A DNA stretch of 63,545 nt from a virus: positions 1 through 63,545 of IMG/VR virus record IMGVR_UViG_3300010155_000006. One strand, 5' to 3'. The notes beneath the pieces were generated by a model. It was given only the letters and a program-made list of their open reading frames with translations. It was not told the origin of the DNA and made no database searches. This document shows, piece by piece, positions 53,309 to 62,870 of the stretch. The position numbers and the translations under genes were made by a program. Position 1 is the first letter of the stretch. The number at the start of each line of letters is the position of its first letter.

Positions 53309-55765
53309 ATGAGTTATATATTAAAAACAGGCAGCAGTGGCTTAATAAATGTACGATTAACTGACGCGGGAAGAAAAAAGTTGTCCCAAGGTAAGCTAAC
53401 TCTCAATTTATTTCAATTTGGAGATAGTGAAATGTGTTATAATTGTTATACTGACATTTTAACACAGTCCAACGGAGTTTTCATTACGGAACCAAAATGG
53501 AATGCACAAAATATTTCCAACTTTTCGAATGAGTTGAATAAAATGGATGTAAAGTATCCAATCCCAATAACAGACACTAACAGTGGACAAACTTATGGGG
53601 TCCTCACTCCTGGTGCTACTGAAAATACTGTATATAATACTGCTCGTCAACGAGGATTTTTTAGTGGAAACACCACCACCCCATTTTCTGCTATTACTAA
53701 TGCTCAATATGTTTATTCTGCTAACTGGTGTTATCCCCTTAATGAAATGACGGGTGGAACAGAAATGGTATTATTTAGTGCGGCCTGTAATACTATTGCT
53801 TATACTCCAGTAATAGGGGACCTTATTATGGTACAGTATATAAATCCTTTCCAAACCACAACCTCCAATTGTAATACTAGTTATTTAAATATTCCTTCTA
53901 ACAATCCCGTACCTTACTTATTTTATCAAGTAGTGTCCGCCGCTACCAATATGACTGGTGGTAGTATTGTTACTAGTGCTAATACCGAAAGTCAAATTAA
54001 AGTACCAGTAGACCGAGAATTACCTAATTATACCATGTTTCCATCTGCAACAGGATGTTCACGCGTATTGATTTATCCTCCAGGTGGTATACTAAATTTT
54101 TATGGAGAAGACACACCAATCCCTTATTGGTCTCCAGGTTCACTATCTTTTGATAATAATTGTGATGTTTCAGTTAAAGATGTTAAGGTGTGGAATATGA
54201 ATATTAACTGGACCCAAGTATATGATAGCAGCCTTAATTGGGGTACCGTTGCGGGGGTTAATAATAATACATATGGTGATGTAAACACCTATGGTTCCAG
54301 TGGATATTGTGGAACTAAAGAATGGTTAGGTTATAACAGTAATGTAGGACAATATGACAGTACCAACGTTACTGATTTTTATAGTTCCGAGAATGTACCT
54401 GGTTATCAAAATAATCCCATCCCTACTTCTGGAACTTATATTAGAGATTCGTTTGGTAAAATCCGAACTATTTTACCAGATGACCAAAGATGTATTGCTA
54501 TATTACATTATAGTAACGAAACAATTTCTAATTTTTATGGAGAAAAATTTGCATTAGAACCTACGGGTCAAGGCACCATTAATGGCATAGGAGAATCTCG
54601 TAATTTTAAGATTCATATGCCTACATTGATGTGGCATAAAAAGAAAGGTGGTGCATTAGGAAGTGGTACAGGAACAGGAAGAGGAGATGAATGTACTATT
54701 GGACAAACTTTTTATGTTAATCCTCCGGGTTTTGAGAATGTAGATGGTGTTAAATTTATTGCTTCTCTTCCTAATCCTGATATGAATGAACCGGGTATCC
54801 GTTATTATCATTTATGGGACGATAATGTTGCAACCATAAGTGGTGCGACTGCAGTACCAAATAGAGTGGGTAAGGTTTTTCCTGATTTACAAATAATAGT
54901 AATTGATGACCAAGAATTAGTGGCAGCTATGACTTATAAATCTAATAGAAATTGGACACTTCCGATGCCTCGTTTAGGTTTGATTGAAGCAGGACAAGCA
55001 TGTGCTACTACCGATAGTAACGCAGGATTTTTTAATGGATTCCCTAATAGTGAACAAGTATGGGTAAGTTATTTATTAGAAAATCATTCTGGTCATACAA
55101 CAGGGTTACATTGTAATTATTACACTAAAATAATAGGGGATACTTCGGGGTCCAATAAAGATGTGGTGATGAATTTTGGAGATGAGTTTCCATATATACG
55201 ACCTTATAATAATACCTTATGTGGAGCATATTCTGGTTCTGGAGTTCAAGTGGATACGTTTAATGTTTTATTTCAGAAGACACCTAATGGTGTAGCTCCT
55301 GACCCCGCACAATGGCAAATATTAGACATTAGTTCCCAAGTTCCAAGCTATACTGCAACCACCCCCCTTCAGGCGGGAGCACTTATTTCTTCCAATAGTT
55401 GTTCCTTTTATTTAACGGCTGATAGTATTATTAGTGCAACAACTTATAATTTACATGATTATATAAACATTCCATTGAATAATAATCAAGAACCTACTAA
55501 CCTACAATTTGGGGATGAATATTTCTTTTATGGAAGTCTGGATACTGATATTATGGCTACCATTTATGAGATGAGATACGGTATAGGAATTGCTGCGAAT
55601 CAATTTACCACATCAACTAACCCTACTTGGACTTCAGGTAATATTGTAAGAATAACTGAGATAGGACTTTTTGATAATGATAAAGATTTAATGGCAATTG
55701 CAAAACTTAAAAATCCCACTAAACGTGTAGGAATCCAGAATTATCAGATAAAAATTGATTTTTAA
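53309..55765 (+). CDS. Tail fibre/tip protein with shared LTDAGR N-terminal module
   Basis: 818 aa. The N terminus LINVRLTDAGRKKLSQGKL followed by FQFGDSE is a module also found at the starts of the next two large genes (LTDRGKELML; LTERGRRLLLQG...GDGDEDY). The C terminus ITEIGLFDNDKDLMAIAKL with KRVGIQNYQIKIDF matches the end of the 375-aa protein at 61116, and such VTEIG-x-x-D-x-x-x-x-L-x-A-V/I-A strings occur in P2 gpH-type tail fibres. The middle is beta-rich with many Asn, Thr, Tyr and Gly residues. The whole is best read as a fibre attached at the N-terminal module, with the trimerising or tip end at the C terminus. Confidence 0.6.
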   Translation: MSYILKTGSSGLINVRLTDAGRKKLSQGKLTLNLFQFGDSEMCYNCYTDILTQSNGVFITEPKWNAQNISNFSNELNKMDVKYPIPITDTNSGQTYGVLTPGATENTVYNTARQRGFFSGNTTTPFSAITNAQYVYSANWCYPLNEMTGGTEMVLFSAACNTIAYTPVIGDLIMVQYINPFQTTTSNCNTSYLNIPSNNPVPYLFYQVVSAATNMTGGSIVTSANTESQIKVPVDRELPNYTMFPSATGCSRVLIYPPGGILNFYGEDTPIPYWSPGSLSFDNNCDVSVKDVKVWNMNINWTQVYDSSLNWGTVAGVNNNTYGDVNTYGSSGYCGTKEWLGYNSNVGQYDSTNVTDFYSSENVPGYQNNPIPTSGTYIRDSFGKIRTILPDDQRCIAILHYSNETISNFYGEKFALEPTGQGTINGIGESRNFKIHMPTLMWHKKKGGALGSGTGTGRGDECTIGQTFYVNPPGFENVDGVKFIASLPNPDMNEPGIRYYHLWDDNVATISGATAVPNRVGKVFPDLQIIVIDDQELVAAMTYKSNRNWTLPMPRLGLIEAGQACATTDSNAGFFNGFPNSEQVWVSYLLENHSGHTTGLHCNYYTKIIGDTSGSNKDVVMNFGDEFPYIRPYNNTLCGAYSGSGVQVDTFNVLFQKTPNGVAPDPAQWQILDISSQVPSYTATTPLQAGALISSNSCSFYLTADSIISATTYNLHDYINIPLNNNQEPTNLQFGDEYFFYGSLDTDIMATIYEMRYGIGIAANQFTTSTNPTWTSGNIVRITEIGLFDNDKDLMAIAKLKNPTKRVGIQNYQIKIDF

Positions 55766-55777
55766 TTAATCAACCAT

Positions 55778-58700
55778 ATGGGGTTTCTAGAACTAGATAA
55801 AGTAAATACCTTAGAACTTTTTTTAACCGATAGAGGGAAAGAATTAATGCTCAAACAAAACGGTCAAGGTTTATATGACCTCATTAATCAATTTTCCACT
55901 GATGATAGAGATTATGACTATAGACGAAGTAGTGATATTTGGGTAGAAGGGATATCCCCCCAACCGGACGGTAGTGGCCTTCCATGGGGGACCACAGGTA
56001 TTCCCGGCGCTGGTAATTCCCAAGGTATAACTGGGGGTGTTAACCCATGTGCAACTGGTCCTGTAACCAACCAGTGTTGGTTTGATATGCCTGATGTAAG
56101 AGGAGATAGGGGACAAAAAATCATTAGTTGTAATATGATTACGGCTACTACCGAAGGAATTGCAGCATGTACCAATATCTATTGTTTTTATGATGTGACA
56201 TCTACTAGAATAGCAGATGCACGCGCTGCTAAACTCGGACTTACTGATTGGTTTAATAGTATAACTGCTAGTACCCCCAATTATACTGGTAAAATATTTC
56301 ATATTCCCGTATATGGGGAGACATGGATTAATACAAGTTATTATCCGTGGAATGGTAAATTGGATGCATGGGATTGGGCACCAGGAAGAAATACAGCAGG
56401 CACAAGTTGGACCCCAGCATTTTGTGGTGACCCTACTTTACCTAATTATGCTAGATGTACTACTTATTGGGCACAAGGTGGTGTAAATACTGTGGGCCCA
56501 AGTCCCACCACCAGTTTTGATGGTGAAACTACGCGAAAATATCCCACACCAATTACTGGGTTGTTTCTTCAAGCGAACAATTGGGGGGTTAATACTGGGA
56601 ATTATTCGGGTTTTCCTGTATTACCTCCTGGTGCGGGTTCACAGACAGGAAGCAGAGCAGAGTTTTGGACTACCGGATGTACCTTAAATACTTTAGGGGG
56701 GAAACCAGATGCAGGACCAATCCCCAATGGTGAATTTGCAGTTAGTAGTTTTAAAATGATTATTAATAACCCTATTGTGTCTTTTACCGCAACAAGCATT
56801 GGTGGGGGTTATTCATCTGTTAACTTTGACCCAACGGCTTTAGAACCACCTTATCCTACTATATTTGGTGGTCTCATTTACCCTGGGTTGAGTGGATACA
56901 CATTAGAAGAGTACTTCGATGTATTTGACAGTGTATTAGTAACTAGTGCTGCTTCCCAGTATTCAGAATATGCGTCCCCTGAAAATCTATGTGTGGATAA
57001 TTGTTGTCCCGACCCTTTGACTTATACAGGACCGGGTTTATTTGGTTGTCAAGACTGTAGTCCATTTGATAGTACTATTACTACTGCAGCACAGTACCGG
57101 GTATTTGCTTCTGGGTGGAACCCCACCACTGAACTTGCACCAGGAATAAGTGCAGGAACCGCCCATATACAAGTGCATGAATGGGGCATACCCTGCGAAA
57201 AATATAGAGGTATGGACCGAAATGTTCTAGTAGTAAATATTTTTGATGAAGTTGATGCACAACCTCGACAATCTCATGCTGGAAATTTAATGTTGGGAGC
57301 TAAAAACTTTTATAATCTTACAGATAGTAGTAATTGGCAAAATTCATATCCGGGAAATTATATGAGTGACCCTTTTCCTTATATTGGACAACTAAATGGG
57401 ACTCAAACTGGGAGTGCAGGTGAGTGGTTAGACAAGAACTTTCTAGGTTATCATGGACATAATAGGGCAGATACTTCTGCTGGTTCCGCCCCATGCTGGG
57501 ATTATAAACCCTGTTGTGCTCCTACTGGCGTTCCATCTGATTGGAATCAATGGAATATCAACGCTACGTGTGGTACTGGAATAATTGAAGCAAATAAACA
57601 AATACAACCCACAATCTCCTATGTTTATGGAGAAGATTTATTTCATAAGACTAATGCTTTTTATAATAATTTTAGAGGTTTTGTGTATCCTGTTTTAGCT
57701 ACAGAAAGTTCTGCCTTCTGGGGTGGAATTTTTGCACTTCACTTATATGGAGCTATGAAAGGTAGGGTAATTAGTCAGAGTGAGTTCGTTGATAACCCTA
57801 CGTGTCTTTCTCAGGGGATGACCTTATCTGCTATCACTAATTCTAACCCCTATAGTACGATTACTCCAGTAATATATACAGTTAATACTACACAATGGTA
57901 TGAACCCGCGTCTACCACTGAACCCTACGATTCAGGTCAATTGGGACCTGGTTATAATTCATGGTACGGTTTTTATGGTCACACTAATGGTGGGAATGGG
58001 CAGAGTGGAACACCAGTTAGAGGACTTCAAAATTTTGGATGGGGATTTAGTCCAGATGTGGGATGTGCAGTTCCAGACTGTAATACATCTCTTATTTTTT
58101 CTGGTGGAACTTTTGAAAAAGATTTGAATGCGTTTCTTAGTGGTAGTAGTTACTTAATAGAGACCGTTACTACTGGGTGTACAGAATGTCAGTGTTTACC
58201 ATCAGTTTTTCTAAATCATCCAGGCCCTATATTAGTAGACCCAGTAGACCCAGTAGGATGTCCTTGTCCGGATGGTAGTACTAGTCCCGAGTGTTGTCCC
58301 CCACCAACACCTACACCAGAAACTTTATGTGGTCCTTCCCCATTAAGTACTACGAACCTCCAAACATCACAAACCACCGTGAACAGTACCGGAGAAATGC
58401 AAAGAAGAAGTGCACGACAAGCAACCTACACAATACCATCTCCTCAAACCTCATTAATGACCGGTAATCATTCTCTAACTAAAGGATTAGAAGTACTGGA
58501 CGCACCGAAAAGAGTTAATTCTTTAGATAAAAGATATAGGGGGGATTGCAGTATAGGATTTGAACCACATTTACACCAATATTTAGATAATGAGGGGATG
58601 GTTCAGTATACTATAGAATTAAGAAGTACTTCTAGGTATAATGGAAAATTAATTGAATCTAATGCTCTATTTTATTGGAAGTGGTCTTCTGGGTTTAAAT

Positions 58701-58972
58701 TTAATAAAGGCACACTAAAAGAAACTCAGCCGTGTATAAAGGTAACTAAAAGTCAAATTCTTAAATTAGGAACTAAGGCTGGTCCTGTATTTTATTTTAA
58801 CCCATTAGAAGAAAACCAAGATATCTTTACACAAGATATGAAGGCATCTATTCTTACTCAAGAATTGTGTATGTCAATGGGATATATACTACATGGAAGT
58901 CTTCTAACTAAAACTAAAAGAATTAGAGTCTGGGGTAATACAGGGTTTGGCTGGGGAATGAAGGTTTTATAA
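55778..58972 (+). CDS. 1064-aa tail protein with VWA-like module
   Basis: Begins with the shared attachment module (LELFLTDRGKELMLKQNG, then DDRDYDY). Residues about 118-810 are a Cys-rich module paralogous to residues 1035-1430 of the 2931-aa protein: NIYCFYDVTSTRIADA with a D-x-T-x-T string, YTGKIFHIPVYGETWI, NVLVVNIFDEVDAQP, FALHLYGAMKGRV, SNPYSTIT and LQNFGWGFSPDVGC line up in the same order, with insertions. Then comes VGCPCPDGSTSPECC, shared with the protein at 35591, and a C-terminal beta region (HLHQYLDNEGMVQYTIELRS, TKTKRIRVWGNTGFGWGMKVL). Most likely a second receptor-binding protein arising from duplication of an adhesion module. Confidence 0.6.
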   Translation: MGFLELDKVNTLELFLTDRGKELMLKQNGQGLYDLINQFSTDDRDYDYRRSSDIWVEGISPQPDGSGLPWGTTGIPGAGNSQGITGGVNPCATGPVTNQCWFDMPDVRGDRGQKIISCNMITATTEGIAACTNIYCFYDVTSTRIADARAAKLGLTDWFNSITASTPNYTGKIFHIPVYGETWINTSYYPWNGKLDAWDWAPGRNTAGTSWTPAFCGDPTLPNYARCTTYWAQGGVNTVGPSPTTSFDGETTRKYPTPITGLFLQANNWGVNTGNYSGFPVLPPGAGSQTGSRAEFWTTGCTLNTLGGKPDAGPIPNGEFAVSSFKMIINNPIVSFTATSIGGGYSSVNFDPTALEPPYPTIFGGLIYPGLSGYTLEEYFDVFDSVLVTSAASQYSEYASPENLCVDNCCPDPLTYTGPGLFGCQDCSPFDSTITTAAQYRVFASGWNPTTELAPGISAGTAHIQVHEWGIPCEKYRGMDRNVLVVNIFDEVDAQPRQSHAGNLMLGAKNFYNLTDSSNWQNSYPGNYMSDPFPYIGQLNGTQTGSAGEWLDKNFLGYHGHNRADTSAGSAPCWDYKPCCAPTGVPSDWNQWNINATCGTGIIEANKQIQPTISYVYGEDLFHKTNAFYNNFRGFVYPVLATESSAFWGGIFALHLYGAMKGRVISQSEFVDNPTCLSQGMTLSAITNSNPYSTITPVIYTVNTTQWYEPASTTEPYDSGQLGPGYNSWYGFYGHTNGGNGQSGTPVRGLQNFGWGFSPDVGCAVPDCNTSLIFSGGTFEKDLNAFLSGSSYLIETVTTGCTECQCLPSVFLNHPGPILVDPVDPVGCPCPDGSTSPECCPPPTPTPETLCGPSPLSTTNLQTSQTTVNSTGEMQRRSARQATYTIPSPQTSLMTGNHSLTKGLEVLDAPKRVNSLDKRYRGDCSIGFEPHLHQYLDNEGMVQYTIELRSTSRYNGKLIESNALFYWKWSSGFKFNKGTLKETQPCIKVTKSQILKLGTKAGPVFYFNPLEENQDIFTQDMKASILTQELCMSMGYILHGSLLTKTKRIRVWGNTGFGWGMKVL

Positions 58973-59038
58973 CATAAATGAAAATTATTTACTATACAGA
59001 AATAAAAGTTAAGATAATTATATAATAGAAAAGAAACA

Positions 59039-60694
59039 ATGGGATATATAGCAAGTTCACCAACCGAGTATTTAGACCTCCATTTAACAGAAAGAGGTAG
59101 AAGACTTCTACTGCAAGGTAGTTTAGGAGACCAAATTGTAAAATTCGCATTAGGTGATGGGGATGAAGATTACCAAAATAGCCAACAACTAACGAGTGGG
59201 TTTGTACCAGATGTAACTGGTGCTCATCTTAATTGTATTTTTGGTGTTAATGACGGATATGAAATAAAAGATAAAATCCAATGGGTTGAAGGGGGACAGA
59301 GTTTATTAAGACAACAACAACAAGCGGAAATGGTGTTTGGATATCAGAGTGAAGGTAGTTATCTATGGGCTAATAAAGCCCTTGTTAATGTATATCTTCA
59401 TGATTATTTAGCAATGCTCAAAGTCTTGGCATTACATAATGCACCTTATCATTCTTTTGGTACTTTTAATAGTAGTAATTTTACCACTTATTTTAGTCAG
59501 ATTTTTGATTCAGGTGGGGTTGCCTGGAGTCAAGACATAAAAGAATTTTTTGAAACTTTAGAGGAACAAGGAAAGGATTTAAATTTAAATTTTATTGATA
59601 AAATTTTTAAAAGAGTAACAGGTACCATTTCACCTACAAACGTTAAATTAACGTTAGTTGGAAATAATAATCAAACCTTATTTAAGAAGTTTGTAGGTTC
59701 AGTCTATATCCAAAGTGATAGTACTCCCATGACTCAAGACGGTCCTCAGTATGGATTAGGTAATCCTGATAAAATTCTTTCTCCTTTTTGTATGAGTAAT
59801 AGCATTTATACAGATGTAAATAATACTTCATGGGCGGGAGCAGGACCTATGGGCATCAACATAGGCGGTGCAATTGACTATGGTTATAGTTTTGTTTCTG
59901 TTATTCAACCTAATGTTGCATATTATCCTGACTATGGTTTTGAAAATACTATAGGTGGGTATTATAATATTTTCCAAACTCAAAATTCTAGTTTTAATCA
60001 ACAATTTGACACCACCAACTTAGATTGTATTATTCCTAGTGCAAGATTTATACTGCCCCAGAATCCAGACACTAATGCTTATTTTATTTTACAGACTAAT
60101 CAGATTAATATGTCTAATACTAATACTCATTTTACATCTGCATCGGGGGGGTTACAAGGACAAGCAGCTACTGAATCTACATCAGCGTGGGAAACATTTG
60201 GAATGTTTATGGCTGGAACTGCACAATATGAGGTTAAACCGGGTGTGGGGTATGGTAAACAATTTAAAAAACAGAATCACCCCAACACTAATTTGGAGCC
60301 CAAAATGGGGGTAACTACTTTGATATATCAAACTATACAATTTTTTGAGGCATTAGAACTGGACCCACTCTGTTCTACATTTATTACAGTGAGTGGAACT
60401 GGTGTTAATAAAGTTTATACTGTTCCCTTTACTATTCAAGCGAGTGATAATGCTAATATAGGAACCGCGACCGCCACCTTAAATTTAAATTTTATATTAA
60501 GTTTACCTGCTTTATATAGTAATTTTACTTTAGATAGTCCTATTGCGTTCCGTACATATGACACTAGCCAATTGGAAGCGAGATTTTATGGTGGTGGGTA
60601 TGATGGATTAACTGAATACACTACTGACCCAACTCATTGGCATACAACGGGAGTTAATGAGTATAAAACATTTGTAGACTTTAAACCTTTATAA
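59039..60694 (+). CDS. Tail protein with shared LTERGR N-terminal module
   Basis: 551 aa. The N terminus EYLDLHLTERGRRLLLQGSL followed by FALGDGDEDYQ is the third copy of the attachment module. The rest is mainly beta with an alpha-helical stretch near residue 110-150 (LVNVYLHDYLAMLKVLALHN) and a segment SWAGAGPMGINIGGAIDYGYSF. C-terminal part: ITVSGTGVNKVYTVPFTIQASDNANIG region reads like an Ig-like or bacterial cadherin-like beta sandwich (piece: VNKVYTVPFTI). No cysteine-rich insert. Its 67-base leader lacks the octamer but is AT-rich. Likely a connector or fibre in the same complex as the two preceding proteins. Confidence 0.55.
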   Translation: MGYIASSPTEYLDLHLTERGRRLLLQGSLGDQIVKFALGDGDEDYQNSQQLTSGFVPDVTGAHLNCIFGVNDGYEIKDKIQWVEGGQSLLRQQQQAEMVFGYQSEGSYLWANKALVNVYLHDYLAMLKVLALHNAPYHSFGTFNSSNFTTYFSQIFDSGGVAWSQDIKEFFETLEEQGKDLNLNFIDKIFKRVTGTISPTNVKLTLVGNNNQTLFKKFVGSVYIQSDSTPMTQDGPQYGLGNPDKILSPFCMSNSIYTDVNNTSWAGAGPMGINIGGAIDYGYSFVSVIQPNVAYYPDYGFENTIGGYYNIFQTQNSSFNQQFDTTNLDCIIPSARFILPQNPDTNAYFILQTNQINMSNTNTHFTSASGGLQGQAATESTSAWETFGMFMAGTAQYEVKPGVGYGKQFKKQNHPNTNLEPKMGVTTLIYQTIQFFEALELDPLCSTFITVSGTGVNKVYTVPFTIQASDNANIGTATATLNLNFILSLPALYSNFTLDSPIAFRTYDTSQLEARFYGGGYDGLTEYTTDPTHWHTTGVNEYKTFVDFKPL

Positions 60695-60696
60695 TT

Positions 60697-61089
60697 ATGG
60701 CAACTAATACCTCACAAACTATCATCAATTTTACTTCTAATTTTGGAGACACACCTTATGGTAATTCTACCCCTAATATTCAGTATAAATCTGGAGTAAA
60801 TTATATAGATAATATGACATCTATGCAAACTCCACCTAGAATCGCCCCCAATAATAAACACACCGCAGGAGAATTGGCCAATACTTCTTTAATACCCACT
60901 AAATTCTTATCTGTAGATAATCCTATACGTGATACTAGTATTAAAGGAGTAAATTTATTAGTGTTTTCTCCTCAAGCAATTAATTATACTACTAATGGAA
61001 ATGTGGTAATGGACCCAAGAGCCTATGTTAAATTCTTTTTTTCAGGTGTACAATTTTTAAAATTAAATGGTAGTGAACTTACCCCATAA
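60697..61089 (+). CDS. Small structural protein, unknown
   Basis: 130 aa, Asn/Thr/Pro-rich with little charge, like virion proteins. Visible landmarks: TIINFTSNFGDTPYGN near the start, a mid-section RIAPNNKHTAGELANTSLIP, and a C-terminal strand region VKFFFSGVQFLKLNG. No cysteine, no membrane segment, no known motif. The ATG at 60697 comes two bases after the previous stop. It sits between two tail fibre-type genes, so a small fibre-associated or adaptor protein is the most economical reading. Confidence 0.5.
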   Translation: MATNTSQTIINFTSNFGDTPYGNSTPNIQYKSGVNYIDNMTSMQTPPRIAPNNKHTAGELANTSLIPTKFLSVDNPIRDTSIKGVNLLVFSPQAINYTTNGNVVMDPRAYVKFFFSGVQFLKLNGSELTP

Positions 61090-61115
61090 TAAAACAAAGA
61101 TAAAAATATAGAGAA

Positions 61116-62243
61116 ATGGATTTTAAACCAGTAACATTAAAAACAGTAGATTCTGAAATAATACCTTTTGGAACCCTAAACCCCAACTTTAACGGGTATA
61201 ATCAAATAAGTGGTTCCAATCTGAAATTTACAGTGGCTCAAAGAGACCCAAATAACGGAAGACCTTTTTCTAACTTATATTCTTCTTTTGGACTTCCGGC
61301 TGCTCCCTTTGAGGTAAATGCGTGGGATACCGAATGGGGAAATAATAGTGCATTGACAACTATTGATAACGCACTTAATGTAGTGGTGGTAGAAATTCCA
61401 AAAAATACGTATGGGGAATTGATAGATGGAAGGACTTTCCGACTTAAATTACCTTTAGTGGGTGGTGTTAGTGTCAATTGTTATAGTTCATATTACGCTT
61501 CTTATAATGCTTCGAGTGACCCGAGTATTGAGGCAGAAAGATTTGGACATACCTCAGCCTTAAGTTTAGGACTTACCCCAGATATTGAAACACCGAGTAC
61601 TAATGTATCATTTTTATTTGCAGATACTTTTGGTACTCCAGTAAATGGTGGAAGTTGGTCCGCTGGTTATACCACTAGTTCTCCACCAGCTGGTTATCCT
61701 GACGCGACTTCATTCTTTAGTTTTACTCAAGATAAAGTAGTTGCCGTTCCTAGTGATGGTGGAAGTGGAGTAGATTATCCTATAGGCATATGTTATTTAG
61801 ATAAAGGATTTATTGTATTAACTAGTTCTGCCCTTACTCAAAGCATAGATTGGTCTGCCTCTACCGCGTCCGGTTGTATACCAGCAGGAACTGGTTGTAC
61901 AGGAACTACTGTAATATATAGTGCTATCACCCAAGATTATTTTGCACCCAGTGCTGCAGATTTAACCTATTATAGTTTTGAAAAACAATGGGTACTAAGC
62001 GTTCAATGTGATGCAATAACAGATGAATTTTATTTAAGTAGTAATCCTACCGCTGCACCTTTAAATCCTATAGTCACTTCTAATGGAGAATATGATTTAA
62101 GTAGTGTTAATAAACCCGTTTACATTACTGAAATTGGGTTGTATGATTCTAATGGAGATATGCTAGCAATAGCTAAACCCGATAGGCCAATTGAAAAATA
62201 TAGGAATCAAACACAAACTTTTGACTTGAAATTTAGATTTTAA
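61116..62243 (+). CDS. Tail fibre-like protein with TEIGLYD C-terminal motif
   Basis: 375 aa. The C terminus ITEIGLYDSNGDMLAIAKPD then PIEKYRNQTQTFDLKFRF is homologous to the end of the 818-aa protein, and to the conserved ITE-x-G-x-x-D-x-x-G-x-L-x-A-x-x motif of P2 gpH-like fibres. The N terminus (PFGTLNPNFNGYNQISGSN) and Gly/Ser/Ala-rich middle (SYYASYNASSDPSIEAER) look like fibre sequence. No Cys-rich module except one pair (GCIPAGTGC). It shares a base with the resolvase ATG (TAATG). Probably the distal or chaperone-like component of the fibre set. Confidence 0.6.
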   Translation: MDFKPVTLKTVDSEIIPFGTLNPNFNGYNQISGSNLKFTVAQRDPNNGRPFSNLYSSFGLPAAPFEVNAWDTEWGNNSALTTIDNALNVVVVEIPKNTYGELIDGRTFRLKLPLVGGVSVNCYSSYYASYNASSDPSIEAERFGHTSALSLGLTPDIETPSTNVSFLFADTFGTPVNGGSWSAGYTTSSPPAGYPDATSFFSFTQDKVVAVPSDGGSGVDYPIGICYLDKGFIVLTSSALTQSIDWSASTASGCIPAGTGCTGTTVIYSAITQDYFAPSAADLTYYSFEKQWVLSVQCDAITDEFYLSSNPTAAPLNPIVTSNGEYDLSSVNKPVYITEIGLYDSNGDMLAIAKPDRPIEKYRNQTQTFDLKFRF

Positions 62244-62836
62244 TGGAATTAAAAAATGAACCCAAAGTACTGGGATTAGATATCTCAACCAAGACTATTG
62301 GTTGGGCTCTTTTTGGGCTCAAGAGTCAAAAATTATTAGAATTAACCCATTTTTCCCCTAGAGTTAGTCCGCGCCCAGAAGATAAAATAGAAGAACACCT
62401 GAAGAAAGCGGCGGCTTTTCAAGAAAAATTAGAAGAAGTAAAAGGATTGGGTGTTATTCGTGTAATCATTGAAGAACCTCTTTTAACTTCTAATAATCTT
62501 TATACGGTAGGGACATTATTACGATACAATTCAATGATTGTTAAAACAGTTTACGATATCCTTAATGTAGTTCCTACTTTTATTTCTACCTACAATTCTA
62601 GAAAATATGCACATTCTTCATTGTATGGTTACAATGACAAAGGTAAAAAAGTATTATTTGGTGGATTTCCTAAAGACACTAATAAAAAAGTAGCAGTCTG
62701 GGAACAAGTTAAAAAATTAGAACCACATATTGTTTGGCCTTATACTAAAAATGATACCCCCAAAAAAGAATGTTTTGATATGGCAGATGCTTACACATGT
62801 GTAAGAGGTCATATGTTACAAAATGAGTTGTGGTAA
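62243..62836 (+). CDS. RuvC-like Holliday junction resolvase
   Basis: 197 aa with the RNase H-like fold of RuvC-type nucleases. First strand VLGLDISTKTIGWALF with Asp13; VIRVIIEEPL with Glu77/Glu78 in the second catalytic strand; a helix with TLLRYNSMIVKTVYDIL; and the C-terminal FDMADAYTC (Asp179, Asp182). Asp13, Glu77 or 78, Asp179 and Asp182 form the expected metal-binding set. It would cut branched DNA in replication intermediates before packaging, the job of T4 endonuclease VII, which is an unrelated fold. It begins in the stop codon of the fibre gene and is followed by the primase gene. Confidence 0.8.
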   Translation: MELKNEPKVLGLDISTKTIGWALFGLKSQKLLELTHFSPRVSPRPEDKIEEHLKKAAAFQEKLEEVKGLGVIRVIIEEPLLTSNNLYTVGTLLRYNSMIVKTVYDILNVVPTFISTYNSRKYAHSSLYGYNDKGKKVLFGGFPKDTNKKVAVWEQVKKLEPHIVWPYTKNDTPKKECFDMADAYTCVRGHMLQNELW

Positions 62837-62870
62837 TTGACATTCTCACTTAATAAAATTATATTTAGGT

